Shown here in pieces: positions 1 through 11,399 of a stretch of DNA of 64,000 bases. The notes beneath the pieces were generated by a model. It was not told the origin of the DNA, did no database searches, and was given only the letters and a program-made list of their open reading frames with translations. Numbering within the stretch: position 1 is the stretch's first letter; the number at the start of each line of letters is the position of its first letter. A program made the position numbers and the translations under genes. The stretch is from Galerina marginata (lineage: Eukaryota > Basidiomycota > Agaricomycetes > Agaricales > Galerinaceae). The stretch is from positions 1,736,001 through 1,800,000 of the forward strand of contig JAECYW010000016.1 of assembly GCA_023014335.1 (NCBI GenBank), given 5' to 3'.

Positions 1-1240
1 ATCGCTCTGATAAGTGCTGTGCTGCGTACCAAATATACCACGCCTAATGTTAGGATCTGCTTACATTTTGAGTCGAGTTGAGCACAAGGACAGACGATGA
101 TTTAGCACAGGTGAGCAGATGCTTGCGCTTTGACTCGTATTTTTTGTTCAGGACTTATTAAGACCCTTTCACTCGGGGTCCCAAGTGAAGCCCGGCGAGA
201 GACTCTGCTGATGGGAGACCGTCCAGACGTCGCCACATGGTGGTGCAGCAACCCATTCATATGTTTTATTCTGGCATATTGCTGCCTTGCTGCAGTCATT
301 TCTGAGAACGACTTCTGATGAGGAACTTTTGAAGCCTCCGCGGTATCACATTCAGTCCCACAACCTGCGTCCCAGGACCCAGGATGCGAGATCGTTGACC
401 CCCAAAGAAAATTTCAAACATGATCAACGATTTGGGCCCCCTGGCTTCTCCCGCGAAACTGCTTTCAATTATGCTGGCGACATTGTATATAAATGGGTGT
501 CCAGCTGACCGACCGCTGTCCGCCGTGACGCCCCGCCGCTTTTGATGGGCCCATATTTAGTGATCGCGGCGCGTTCCTGAGATGGATAGTCGATGAGTGC
601 ACCCGAATAACGTCAGTCGGGCGATAACAGTCGGCTCTCGACCGACAGTAACTGACTCGACCGCTTTCCCAGCAAACCTTCATTTTCCCAGTCGTGGTTG
701 TCGACTCTGGACCCTTTCGCAATGTGGGTGTCGTACTCGACACTCGGGAATGTAACGTTACGACCATAAAGCGACATTGTGCAGTGCAAGTCACTTTTTT
801 AGTGAGCTTCTCACGGCTTTCATTGGTATTCAAGTGAGTAACCTAACTGTGGAATTCGAAGATCGAAGTAGAACAACCGCAGTACTAGAAACTGTACCCC
901 CTGTAATGGATGAGCCACCACTCCACTCACGTATCCAGAAGAACGTCCTGTCTCTCGGTTTAGCTTCGCCCCCTCGGCCTAAAAGCAGTCACTTACTCCT
1001 CATTGAAAAAGAGAACATCATCACTTTTTCGCTTGCCACCGCCGCCGACCCACACTCCTTCATCATGAACGATGGCATGGAAGGCTTCTCTGGTGATGGT
1101 CGTTCTCTCAGTCCAAAGCATATGGCGTACTAACTCGCGAAGCCAGACAGGTAAATGGCTTCGGATATTTTTTGATGTTGATGCTGTTGATGGTGCACGC
1201 CGGGCAGCAGCCTATTAGTGTTATGGGTTTCTCAGACTGG
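1..1240. other. no convincing gene
   Basis: Open frames here are short and lack a splice-supported structure. A TATATAAA-like box lies at about 484-493 but no coherent downstream gene follows. A plus-strand open stretch at 777-1133 begins with GTG and is not recognised. Confidence 0.5.
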
Positions 1241-1507
1241 TCAATCTTCCCTTTCTGATGACTCTCGAGGCTCATGCTCAGGTTTACCCAGATCGACCTC
1301 GGCTGTCAGACAGTCAATCAGCAGTCTGGTTACATCTAGGTCTTCATTGTTATTCATGGTCGCCTCGGGCATGAGAATCTCCAAAGCAGAGTAAGTGTTG
1401 TTGATCTTTTCCGGCAAAGCTTTTTTCACTGACGCGACTGACCCAGTACCCGATAGTGTAAAATTGGATCTGTCGCTGTTCTCCAGGCGAACGTTTGCCA
1501 CGGTCAT
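1241..1507 (-). CDS. hypothetical 88-aa protein
   Basis: An uninterrupted minus-strand frame starts at ATG (1507) and stops at 1241. The product is acidic and ends in a charged stretch (EPRESSERED). No signal peptide, membrane segment or domain is visible. A purine run, almost all A, lies directly upstream of the ATG. It may be a small gene of its own or the last exon of the tentative gene at 1564-2280 on the same strand. Family unknown; the call rests only on an intact frame and coding-like composition. Confidence 0.3.
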   Translation of the reverse strand: MTVANVRLENSDRSNFTLSGTGSVASVKKALPEKINNTYSALEILMPEATMNNNEDLDVTRLLIDCLTAEVDLGKPEHEPRESSERED

Positions 1508-1563
1508 CTTTTTTTTTTCTTCGTTCGTTGTCGTGTGAGGAGAACCACCGTCAGCTTGCGGTG

Positions 1564-2280
1564 TCAGAACAAACCAGAAGGTCTAAATAAAAAGGTTTTA
1601 TGCAAGACATTAATCCTTTCGCGTGGATATTGCTGCTCAGATAACTAGGAAAGGTCAGATTTCGTTACAGCAAGTTGGCTTACTCCAGGAGCTGCAGGTA
1701 CCACATATCCGCAGATACCTTCATACAGGCAACGTCGATCCCATCCGTTTCGGCCAACGGATCGATCCGTTCACCCTCGTTTTGCCTGTCTCCAGTTTTG
1801 CCTTCTTTACCTACGCCACACAGAAAGTTCTACGCCCCTTTGAGGCTACCGCATGTTTCTTAACCGGTGTTTTCCATCTCTTCCAGGATCGGTGTCACAG
1901 AGTTGGAGGAGGATGTACTCTCACTCTCACTCGCGGCATGACGTTCGTGTTCTTCCGAGGGGTTGCCCGAACGTCAGTCAGAGACCACCTAATTCTGACG
2001 GTTGGAGTAGGAGAAGGGCAAGTAAAAATAATTCGGAAATTATCTCTGTGGCAATCCGTCATGTCGAGTCTCGCACACACGCAAAACATTGCCAGCATCC
2101 GGCGGCATGGTATAGCTTCTTCTGATCGACATCAGGGCATTCGCGCCTCTCACAGTGTCGGAGGACAGAGCCATGGAATGGCAGATGAATATTCTGTCGA
2201 CGCTAGGCGGAACTTCCCCATGAGAAAAATGTAGGTCCTCGGTTCGGGGTGGGAGGGAGGAGTGGGTACCCTGTACCATG
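1564..2280 (-). CDS. tentative spliced gene, product unknown
   Basis: Minus-strand exons can be proposed from coding-like frames. About 1980-1870 encodes a Ser/Glu-rich segment (HAASESESTSSSNS). About 1812-1684 encodes a segment ending MWYLQLLE. A 39-nt intron at 1683-1645 (GTAAGC donor, CTGAC branch, CCTAG acceptor) leads in phase to an exon from 1644 to a TGA at 1566-1564 that begins LSEQQYPRERIN. The 5' end is unresolved; an open frame from an ATG at 2279 may or may not belong. No family is recognised. A 203-codon plus-strand frame over the same DNA starts with GTG and is probably a shadow. Confidence 0.3.
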
Positions 2281-2966
2281 ACTCTTTTGTGAATATGAGA
2301 CGGGGAATTAAATTATTACTACATGATGTAGCAGATCAAATGTTACACAAGTGTACGAAAAGATAGAACAATGGTAGGGAGGGATGACTCGTCCATTGGG
2401 CTAGGCAATGACTAGGGCAACTCCCACGGGAAATTGGTCTGTGCCTCCACATACGAGTTCGCATCAGCTGCGCTTTGTCTCGATTAGGGGAGGGGTCTGG
2501 GCGCGGAGAGGTGGCAAAGCGTGTGGGTTGCCTGTAGAGGAAAGGAACCAAATATGGCTGGGAGGGCCAGACAGTCGGGCAGACAGAACCTTTCCCAGCA
2601 CAGTCCTTCTGTCTCTCGCTTCTGGTGGACTCTGGGACTGCGTCTCCTGGGCACCTTCCAACAGCCCACGCCTAAATACTGCAATATAGAGTCTCTGCAG
2701 AGGCTCCGGCCCACTAATGGGCGGCCCATTCTCAAGCTCTGGACGACATACCGAGATGTGCGGCGGTGCGCTTGTTGGGGGAATCGCGGACGGGTGTCAC
2801 TTGGCGTCACGGATGTGACGAGTTGTTTGGCTGCTGCAGGGTCGGTCGATTCTTTTATTTGGTTGCACCCTGAGATCTCGATTGGATCTGAGTCCCGATA
2901 TGGGGGTTGGCGCGTTTTATAAGACTGTTTGTGGACTGGGGCGTTCCACATACCGCCCTTTCTACC
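2281..2966. other. upstream region of the Ecl1-like gene
   Basis: No gene seen. The last 160 bp hold CRE-like half-sites and a TATA-like box, listed separately. Confidence 0.4.
2805..2923 (+). promoter_or_regulatory. putative promoter elements (CRE half-sites and T/A box)
   Basis: An inverted pair of bZIP/CRE-type half-sites, CGTCA at 2805-2809 and TGACG at 2816-2820, lies about 150 bp upstream of the Ecl1-like ATG. A TTTTATAAG box follows at 2915-2923, about 45 bp before the ATG. Stress control of ecl genes is known in fission yeast; its relevance here is inference. Confidence 0.3.
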
Positions 2967-3993
2967 ATGGACATCGACATCGACTGGTGCTTGACTTGCG
3001 AAAAGCGTGTGGTACGTCCCCGTCCTGCCTCCTCACTGATCCCTGCTCACAGTTCTATAGGAGGGCGATAGTCCCTACTGCTCTCCAGACTGCCACGACC
3101 GTGCTGGTCCCTCCCATTATTATTATTCTCAGTCTGATCATCTCTCCTCGTCTATTCTCGACAACGACGACGACGAAGACGATGTTATTTTCCACACCAT
3201 AGACGATGCTGCTCACACACCGCAATCCTCCAGGTGGACAGGCAACGACTCCGCCGGTATCTCTGCATGGGCTGCCGACATTCCCTCAGGTGCTCCAGCT
3301 GGAGGCATCTCTTCTCCCACCGACGATTCGTCGTCTTTTTATTCGCTGTCTGGCGGAACTTATCGCCAGCCGCCCCCAAACCTGCTCAAAACCCAACGTC
3401 GCCTCGTGCCTCCCACTCTGTCCGTCGCCACACCCCCATCCGTCCTCCCTCCGCCCTCGACACCCATGGTCACCCCAAAGCGCCAAATGTCCTCGGCCAC
3501 TCAGGCGGGAAACGCAAGCACAGGACACACATCCCTGCGTTCAGCCGCAACGGAATCTTCCCTTGTAGCCACTCCTGCTTCCTCCCAGCCTGTACCTATC
3601 GCTGCTGCAAGCCGACGGCCCTCTATCATCGACGATATGTACTGCCACGTCCGCTCCTGGGTCTCACCATCACCAGCCCCCGTTGCTACAAAGCCCCACC
3701 CTCAAACGCCCGTCCTACGGGTCGATCTGCAGAAGTTCACCTTTCCGCCGCGCACAACCACGTTTCCGCCCGTAAAAATTGTATCGTCGCCCCAGTCGTT
3801 GCGTGGTTTCTCAGAGCAGTCGGCGGGATGCTGGATGGCAGGCCCTGTCCTCGTAGAGCAGCCCCAGACGAAGAGGCCCAATATTTACGAGCCTTCGCGG
3901 GGACGCAAGCCTACGACCGAACTTCCTTTCCGACACGATGACCATCCATCGTTTAGAACACGAGGACGAAAAGCTTCTCGTGCCGCTGCATGA
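2967..3993 (+). CDS. Ecl1-family zinc-binding protein
   Basis: Probable member of the ECL1/2/3 family, small proteins linked to extended chronological lifespan and stress or zinc response in yeasts. Exon 1 (2967-3011) encodes MDIDIDWCLTCEKRV. A 49-nt intron (3012-3060, GTACGT...CTATAG) is followed by exon 2 (3061-3993), which begins EGDSPYCSPDCHDR. The join restores the paired CxxC ... YCSxxC zinc ligands at the N-terminus, which decides the splice site: a TAG at 3058 would break the frame if an earlier acceptor were used. The predicted protein is 325 aa. After the zinc motif it is low in complexity, rich in Ser/Pro/Thr, with an acidic run (DNDDDEDD) and a basic end (RTRGRKASRAAA). It is much longer than the yeast members, as is common in basidiomycetes. 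Probably nuclear or cytosolic. Confidence 0.82.
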
Positions 3994-5499
3994 GACGCCC
4001 ACATCTCGCAGCTCCGTTTGTTCCACTATGTACATCATACTCGGCTTCCCCATAGATCTTTTTCGTTTCTCTCTTTCTTTCTCCACCATATCTCACACAT
4101 GATCTGGATATCCTGGACGGCATTCCCATTCTCACACCCATTCATCTCTTCGAAAAAGTCACAATCCGTCCTGCGCCTCAATTCATTTATGCCGCAGCCC
4201 TATTTGCTCCATCCAGAACCTTCTCATACACATCTCGGCTCCATACACACCTCGACTCTATGACTGCTCCTTCTTGCATTATGTTTCGTTGTCCTCGCAT
4301 TGCATTTCCTCGCATTTGAAATACCCCATCTCCATCATGCTTTTCCCATGCCATTCGAAAACCCATTCCTGAACGAACACCCTGATAACGCACACACTCA
4401 CTCAGTTATTCTTGTTTCTCGTCGCATTGCACTCCTAGACAGCACTCATCTGTACGTTCCTACATACGTTCACTGTACAATTATATTCGCAATAGCCATT
4501 GGCGCATTCTCATCGCTCCACCTGTCCATCATAAGAGTTGAATTGAATGAATTCATCTCAGCAACGGTTGAAATTACTTGTTGCAGGTGAGAGTCCTTCC
4601 TGAGTTTACCTAAAAATGAGTTGCATCTGTTCACATGTCCGTATTTGTGCAGCCAGTCACAGTGAATCAAATCCAATCTAAACTTTTTTTCCTCTTCACC
4701 AAACCTTCGCGAAGACACAACATCTAGCAACAATGCGATTCTCCCTCTCTATCATGGTGTATGGGACAGAGATGCTGCGTTTATCGTCACAACAGCTATC
4801 GCTGCGTGTAAAAAGAACCCAGACTCTATCTTCGGCCTTCCCGAAGTTTCCATTGCAGCCAGCTAGCCATGACTCTGCTTGCACGTCATTGGTGCCGAAT
4901 GCCTAGCAGGTACCTTCTCCGATTCACCCGCGAATTCTTTTTCGAGCCTACGGTCACTCGCGCAGCGGGCACGCCATCGCCATGCGACCGTTGGATCACG
5001 CACCACGATAAACTCGGCATCCCGTTGAGTTAGAGCGCATCACTAAATAACTCGACTGAAACGGGGAACGTGGCTCTTGCTCTGTTAGCGGTTCCCTCAG
5101 CGCAGCTGCTCAGATGCTCGGCTCCTGCTTTATATCGCCGCTACGGGAGCGAGATATGTCAATTTTGAACTCGCACCCTCGTTTTTTTGATGTCCTAGTC
5201 GCCGTCATGCTCAAATTATGAACGTAAGCTGCCATGGCTAATGAACCGGGCGCAACTTGGCGCGACGCGCGCGCGTTCCTTTGGCCTTTAGGCGGTTCTA
5301 TTCGCTGCTTTAGCTCTCACTTCCGGTAGCCGTACAGCCAATCCCCCTCATCGTGACACTGTCCAATCAAGGACGGATGTCCATCAGAGGCACGTCATGT
5401 TCACTTGCGATGATATGAAATGCCCGCTAAATCTCTAGTTCTACTTTTACTTCATGCAGCATCGCGCCTTTGTAACGCAATGGTCATCACGAATTAATA
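3994..5499. other. no gene seen
   Basis: CT-rich sequence just after the Ecl1-like stop, probably 3'UTR, then unassigned DNA. Open frames on both strands are short and unspliced. Confidence 0.4.
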
Positions 5500-5975
5500 T
5501 TGATCTCCAGTCAAGTGACGTCGGTGCTCAACAGCCTTTCCGTCTCTGAGATTTCATCTTCCATTCATTCTGCACTTAAAATTGACAGGGTACCAGTCCA
5601 ACAGCAACAAGGGCCACCGCTTCCGCATCCAGCAGAGCCGAACCGCAGATCCAGGGAGGCTATGGTGCCATCTGGGACGCGCTTGGGACGCGGTCAAACT
5701 CTACGGTGTGCGTGTCTATCTGCTAGGACCGTACTCGTGACGGCCCACTATTCCCTGTGCAGATGCTACTGGCAGCGGCCTTGTCTCTCCAGCATCCAGC
5801 AGCCGGGATCAAGATCAAGAGCAAAATCCCTCAATCCCCTTTCTATCGCGATCTAGGAAACGCTGCTCAATGCAACACAAAACAGGCTACGTCGGGGCTG
5901 ACCCACATAGGTAGTGCGCTTTGCCCAGCTGACCTTTGGCTTTACCCCGCTGACACAGTGCCCCTGGATCAGTGA
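5500..5975 (+). CDS. weak gene candidate
   Basis: A Ser/Ala-rich frame beginning GTSPTATRAT at about 5589 runs into a possible GTGTGC donor near 5705 and a GTGCAG acceptor near 5762. Depending on phase the downstream part reads differently, and no family supports either choice. It may be noise. Confidence 0.15.
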
Positions 5976-6979
5976 CCACTATCAGAGGGCCGCTTTGGCT
6001 GCAATTGGCGTAGGCTCGATACCCCATTCATCACCATCCGGGAACCTAATCAGTCGCGTCGCGTCGCGATTGCCGAACGCAGCGCCCCGGACATTGGTCA
6101 ACTTGCATTGCATCAGGTTGCTCATGAGCGGCTCGGCGCGGGACCGCATCTTGGCGGTTATATGCACATATACGCGTTAGTCGATTTCGAATCTATTCCC
6201 TGTTATTTATATTTTTTTGACGGTGGCGAGGGCTTGGGAGGGTTTGAAACCAAGGTGAACACATATTCAGTCCTCCACTGACAAGCCAACTTGGGAGCCC
6301 GACTATATACACCCACTGGAATAGAGACTGCTCGATAGAGACCACTTGACTGTCAGGATTCGGTCTGGACTCAGTCTACGGGAAGAATGTAATGGAAATC
6401 TTTACCCGTCAATGACGCACATGCAATTCCCCATCAGAAAAATCCTTCCCTCCCGCCTCAGCACTATTTTCAAGTTAAGTCGCCGGTCCTTTATCGTCGG
6501 CCTTGACTCAGCGGAAACTCTGATTCAACCTTGCTAAATTGTTTCTCTCACAGTCCCACTAAATCAGAGTGATATCGGCAAAGAGACTGCGTCCGTTGCT
6601 CGCTTATTAGCGCCTCCTGGAAGCTCCTGAATTACTGGGCCCGATTTCCTGGTCAGGAACGGCCGACTGCAAATTTTGCGATGTGCTCATTGCTACGCAT
6701 CAGCGGGCTCCAAAAATAAACAAGGCGCGACACACGAGGCAGGGTCTGGTGCGTCCAGTCGCGTCCTGAATTATAAATAAGAAATAAGTGGTCCGGCAAC
6801 AGACAATCAAGACACCGGGTGGACCTGGCGACCCTAGCCTGATGCAACAAATTGTTAGGAAGGCTTAGTATAGCTTTCAGGATTGTATCAGCATCTTGCC
6901 TTGTCGTAGACGGATACGAGCGCTGCGAGACTTACTTCTAACTTCCATGGTTTCTTGGCTGCTTGGCAGGCGAAACCAC
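5976..6979. other. no gene seen
   Basis: Only short frames. The region ends at the left end of the MITE. Confidence 0.4.
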
Positions 6980-7366
6980 TACAGTCATCCACCGGCTAAT
7001 GTTACACTGAAAGTTAAAAATCAAAAATCAAAATTTTCATCGCACTTTTTCCCAATAAAAGCCATATAATAATTCTTTATAATTCTGTTAGTTCCTTCAG
7101 TCAAAATTTCAGGTGATCTTATTCACTTCTCGCAAAGTTATTCCCAAAACACTGGTGTAACACTGAGTAGTGAGCCAATTTGCAGCACTTTGGGTTCGCC
7201 ATTCCTCAGTCAATTTTTATTCGTTCCCTCTGAAATTTTACAAGGTAATAGAGAACGTATACAGCTCACAGGAAATTTTTATTTCATCAAAAAAGACCCA
7301 TTTTTGGCTGAGTTATAAAGGTGTAACACTCAGTGGTGGCGTAACATTAGCCGGTGGATGACTGTA
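6980..7366. mobile_element. MITE with 26-bp perfect terminal inverted repeats
   Basis: Positions 6980-7005 and 7341-7366 are exact reverse complements over 26 bp; the outer end reads TACAGTCATCCACCGGC. The outermost TA at each end fits a TA target-site duplication, giving a core of about 383 bp. The interior is AT-rich, has no transposase frame, and carries GGTGTAACACT near both the middle (7154) and the right end (7320), echoing GTTACACTGA at the left end. Size, TA duplication and a TIR beginning (A)CAGTCATCC point to a non-autonomous Tc1/mariner or pogo/Fot1-type element. The mobilising transposase is not in this window. Confidence 0.88.
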
Positions 7367-8339
7367 TAGAATAGTTGAATTCTGTGGCGTAACGTGCGGT
7401 TCAGGCCCAGTGTGGCCAACCATGGGTAATTAAAACGTTCTATAGTGAGTGTATTGTCTTCCAGGAGCTTCAGGTACTTGAATTATACATCACTTTTGAG
7501 AGAGATTTGGAGCCGGAGTCGAAGTTACCGAGAGCGTAATCTAAATTACCGGGGAGAAGGGTCAGCGATTCCTCGAATATTCAGTCAGCGCAGAAGTCAA
7601 CAAGTAACACCGTTATGTGTGAAGAAAGCTCCATAATCCGTTAGACTCGCCGCCAATCCCGATAAAAAAAGAGTCGACAGCTATGATGACAAGATAACGA
7701 CCTCGATGCGATGTTCGCATTTACCTAGCTGCGGGTCTAAACTTACCAACCAAAATGTTATCTTGAAGTCGACCAGAGGCGCGCAATTTTCTCCCGAAAG
7801 GAACGTAGCCTATTAGAAATCCCGAACGCTAAAAAGATTTCTCCATCTGTGGATCCGACCAGTGAATAGGACCGTCTTGTACCAGCTTGGTGATAGCGCC
7901 TTGATCCATCATCCTATTTTAACGGAAAGCGCAGAGTACCAGTCGGGACTTTAGATGGTCTCTGTCAAACAAGCTTTTTGCCCTGCTTTGGGTCTATAAC
8001 AGATGCCTTGACACCGGGACCCTGGGGAAGATATTTTCTAAAAATCAAGGTAGAACAATAATGCAAGTCATCAACGTCATGACTGCAAGAGCTTTATCTC
8101 CACCAGAGAACGCCATTGAGATACCGAGCAAAGTAGAGCCAATGCAGAGATGAAATAGGTGACAAAAACAGATTTATACACAACACAACCAATATCGGTG
8201 ATGGTGGATACATACACTGGAATAACTCTTCATTTTCTTGGCAGATGCCACCAACCTCGAGGCGTGATCATTGGGGTGGTTGGAAGCTTTATTCGTATTC
8301 TCATCAGCGAAACAAAGGAAGGGCGAATAAGAGATGAAC
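7367..8339. other. no gene seen
   Basis: Unassigned sequence downstream of the SmB stop; its right part is probably SmB 3'UTR. No supported frame. Confidence 0.4.
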
Positions 8340-9025
8340 TCACCCAGGAGGAGGACCGGAAAATCCGGGAGGTGGAGGGAAAGGCATGCCTGGCGGGAAC
8401 CCTGGGGGCCTGAAACCGGGGGGAGGACCGGACATACCTGGAGGCGCGAAGGGCATGGGTGGACGTGCCAAAGATGGAGGCCCCACTTTTTCAAAGGTCA
8501 GATTAGCAACCCAACAACGAGTTGAAGGCAGGCGTACTTGGGGGCATCATTCCCATACCGCGTCCAGCAGGCATACCACGCCCAGGACCAACAGGCAACT
8601 AAATTTAACGAAAGTAAGTACTTTTTCTAACAGTTTTTGACTTCTGGATACGCACAACATTCTTTTTGTCTTCATCAACGACTGGGGGTGGTCCTTCAAC
8701 GCTTATGCTGACCACGGTTTCTCCTCGAAGAATGACAAGGCCTAGCGATCGTTTCATTTCTTGCTCGGGCGCTGTTTCCTCTCCAGCTTTTTTCTTGGGC
8801 CTGACTCTCCGGAATTCTTCGCAATCTGCAAGGACCAAATTCATGTGCCGGTCAAATGCCAGCATTTGGCCTATCAAAGCGCGACCATCGTTAATCGTAA
8901 TTTTCAGTCTCCAGTTGATGAGACTGAGCATCTTTCCGCCTTTAGATTTAGAAGGAGGCTACTCGTCATAAAAAGAAATCGGATGCATCAGCTGGGGATC
9001 CTAGTGAAATGAAGGGACATACCAT
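8340..9025 (-). CDS. small nuclear ribonucleoprotein SmB/B' homolog
   Basis: SmB is one of seven Sm proteins that ring the U snRNAs in the spliceosome. Four exons fit exactly: 9025-9023 (the ATG alone), 8958-8632, 8598-8538 and 8485-8340, giving 178 aa. The N-terminus PPSKSKGGKMLSLINWRL and the Sm1/Sm2 folds are clear: GRALIGQMLAFDRHMNLVL, then LGLVILRGETVVSISVEGPP. After the Sm domain comes the GRGMPAGRGMGMMPP segment and a PPG-rich tail (GFRPPGFPPGMPFPPPPG) typical of SmB. Introns are 64, 33 and 52 nt; the 33-nt one is unusually short but is the only join that keeps the frame. A GTGAGT at the stop could mark one more intron, so the last residues are less certain. It is divergent from the nitronate monooxygenase gene. 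Confidence 0.9.
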
Positions 9026-9402
9026 GATGGGCGACGCGTCTGAAACAGGCGCAAAGAGTGTCGAGGACGAAGATGGTTTGTCGATTTGCTACAAACAACT
9101 ACAAACTTCGTTGTTGCGCACGGCCATCGCGACTTGTCTCGAAAAACCGAACTCGACTGCAGAATGCCTCCGCTCCATCGTCTGCAATTCCACCATCTCC
9201 CGGTCCTCTTCCTGCTTTCGCCGTGTCATCTGTTATAAGGTCTGTCACCTTCGCCGTGGATTTATCATATGGTCCACGACTGACTCAGCTTCTTGTCAGC
9301 TTTCGGAGGCAACATCGGGATTGCTCGGTTTCTTGGGCCGGTTATATTGGTTAACTGGAGTACTTAAGCTCTTGCCCGTTCAATCTGTATTCAGAATTCT
9401 CA
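9026..9402. promoter_or_regulatory. shared divergent upstream region
   Basis: The 377 bp between the SmB ATG (minus) and the nitronate monooxygenase ATG (plus) must hold both promoters or 5'UTRs. No clear TATA box is seen. A plus-strand open frame crosses it but is not supported. Confidence 0.4.
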
Positions 9403-10787
9403 ATGTCCACCATACAAACCCCATTCACAAAATTGCTGGGTAAGAGGTCCTACAATTCAAGTCATTTTCGCGAAGATATTGACAAAACTATAGGCATTAA
9501 AACCCCAATCGTGGCCGGCGCGATGGCTGGTGCGAGTGGAGGTAAGCGCACGAAATCTTTCGGTGGTTCATGTGGTTGACCAAATCTGCTAAATTCGAAA
9601 GGTGCTTTGGCCGCACATGTCACTCTTGCCGGCGGTTTCGGCTTCCTTTCCGCAGGTACATAGACAGTCTACCGTTACGTTCCAGTTCTAATTCTCATCA
9701 CATATTCTGCTTCAAAAGGATACGACTCTGCAGATACTCTAAGAAAGGAAATCCGCCTCGCTCGGGATTTACTGCAGGTGAATGAGCAGGACGCCCTTCC
9801 AATTGGAATTGGTTTTCTATGCTGGCAGCTCGAGAAAGGGGCTGCAAAAGCTGAAGAGCTTCTCTCCATTGCTTTGGAAAACCACCCGCAAGCTATTTGG
9901 TTCTCATTTGGTGAAGACCTGGGAAGATGGGTCAATTATGTTCGCAACCATGATCCTAGGGCTGGAACCAAAGATGCCGTGAAAATCTTCATTCAGATTT
10001 CAACCGTTCAGGACGCCCTCTTGGCAGTCAAGACGTGGAAAGCAGATGTAATAATCGCACAGGGTATGCCATATACCACCCACGCTCATAATTCTTTTTA
10101 ACCGGTGGTGCTGTGCAAGGTAACGAAGCAGGAGGTCATGGCCTAGGGTCCAGCCCCCCGCTTCTGACGCTCCTCCCATTATTACTCAATGTAATCTCAG
10201 AGCATGGCGGACCTCCTCTACTGGCAGCTGGAGGCCTTGCCACTGGGGCCCAGATCGCATCTCTTCTCACTCTCGGGGCTTCTGGTGTAGTCCTGGGAAC
10301 ACGGTTTTTACTGTCCCCAGAGAGCTTGTATTCAGATGCACAACGCCATGCCCTCATTCAAGCCGACTCCTCAAAATCAGTACGGACCATGGCGTTTGAT
10401 TACGCTAGAAATACTTTGGGCTGGCCCCAAGGTGTTGATGGACGAGGTTTACGAAATGGTAGGAATCGTTCTATCACGCATAAAACGAAACTCTATTCAT
10501 TAGTGTGTCATAGCTACCGTCGACGAGTACGAGAGAGGAGAAGATCTGAGTACACTAAGGGAAAAGTTCGCAAACGGCGTTCAAGCAGATGACAGTAACC
10601 GAATCGTCATCTGGGCAGGTTCGGCGGTTGGATTAATGAACAAGGTCATGCCTGCTCAGGTAAGGTTCCGATGGACTTAAACTTAAGACATTTCACACTA
10701 ACATTTGAGCTTTAGGACATCGTGAAAGAACTACACGAAGAATGCCTTGCAAGTCTGCATAACGCCTCTAAACTAGTGGTTCACTGA
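9403..10787 (+). CDS. nitronate monooxygenase (2-nitropropane dioxygenase family)
   Basis: FMN-dependent enzyme that oxidises alkyl or propionate nitronates, detoxifying nitro compounds. Seven exons (9403-9439, 9494-9541, 9602-9655, 9719-10063, 10120-10458, 10514-10659, 10716-10787) splice in frame to 346 aa. Visible family signatures are the N-terminal TPIVAGAMAGASGG, GGFGFLSAGY, the active-site stretch AQGNEAGGHG with its conserved His, and the FMN phosphate-binding PLLAAGGLATGAQIA followed by LGASGVVLGTRFL. Length fits fungal members (about 340-380 aa). Intron positions were chosen by these motifs. No targeting signal is evident, so it is probably cytosolic. The physiological substrate cannot be read from sequence. 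Confidence 0.93.
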
Positions 10788-11399
10788 AGCTGTACTCGCA
10801 CTCCTGAAGTTTACGATGTCTGGCGCTCATGGACACGAAACTTCCTTTTCTTGGACGAATTCTTTTCGCTCAAAGCCCACCAATTAGTACACACTGTCTG
10901 GTAGTTTTGCTTTTTCTATCTTCATTGATATCAAACAGGCAGATCTTTTATAAACGTCACCGTATGTGTATAAGTTACCCGTGTACTGGGAAAGACAAAG
11001 TCATTTTGTCTTGTATAAGGCAGGAGGGAAGTGCTATCTTTAACGGCACAATGGTGAGATCTTCAAGTGCCCACGACGTCCCGCGATTGACTCTTTTTTT
11101 CTTCCTCTCGAGTTTTATATTTGTTGTTAGTATGTACACTTGCATAGTAACGGGACTTTTCAGTCCCAATCTGCAGATCGTCTAAATGTATTGGAAGTAT
11201 ATTTGTACTCAGTGCTTTTTCCCGTTAAAGCCCCGCTATCGCGATTCACGAGTATGCGTACCATGGCTGTGGGTCTGCTCTCATTTGAAAGCAAAGAACA
11301 GTGCGAGAGAGATGATGCGTCGTATTTTGGTCGCAAACCGCTCGAGTCTATAAAATGTAGAAGTAAACCACATCGCGATAATTCTTGCTTTCTACTTCA
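10788..11399. other. convergent 3' intergenic region
   Basis: Lies between the ends of nitronate monooxygenase (plus) and pyruvate carboxylase (minus). T-rich tracts near 11090 could serve 3' ends. No gene seen. Confidence 0.45.

Noticed and set aside
1623..2234. 203-codon plus-strand open frame
   Set aside because: It begins with GTG, shows no family, and overlaps minus-strand pieces with better coding character and a canonical 39-nt intron.
4470..4733. 87-codon minus-strand frame
   Set aside because: Starts with a plausible ATG but has no splice structure, neighbours or family; length is within chance for this region.
8174..8494. 106-codon minus-strand frame overlapping SmB
   Set aside because: It is out of frame with the Pro/Gly-rich SmB tail, which has better support.
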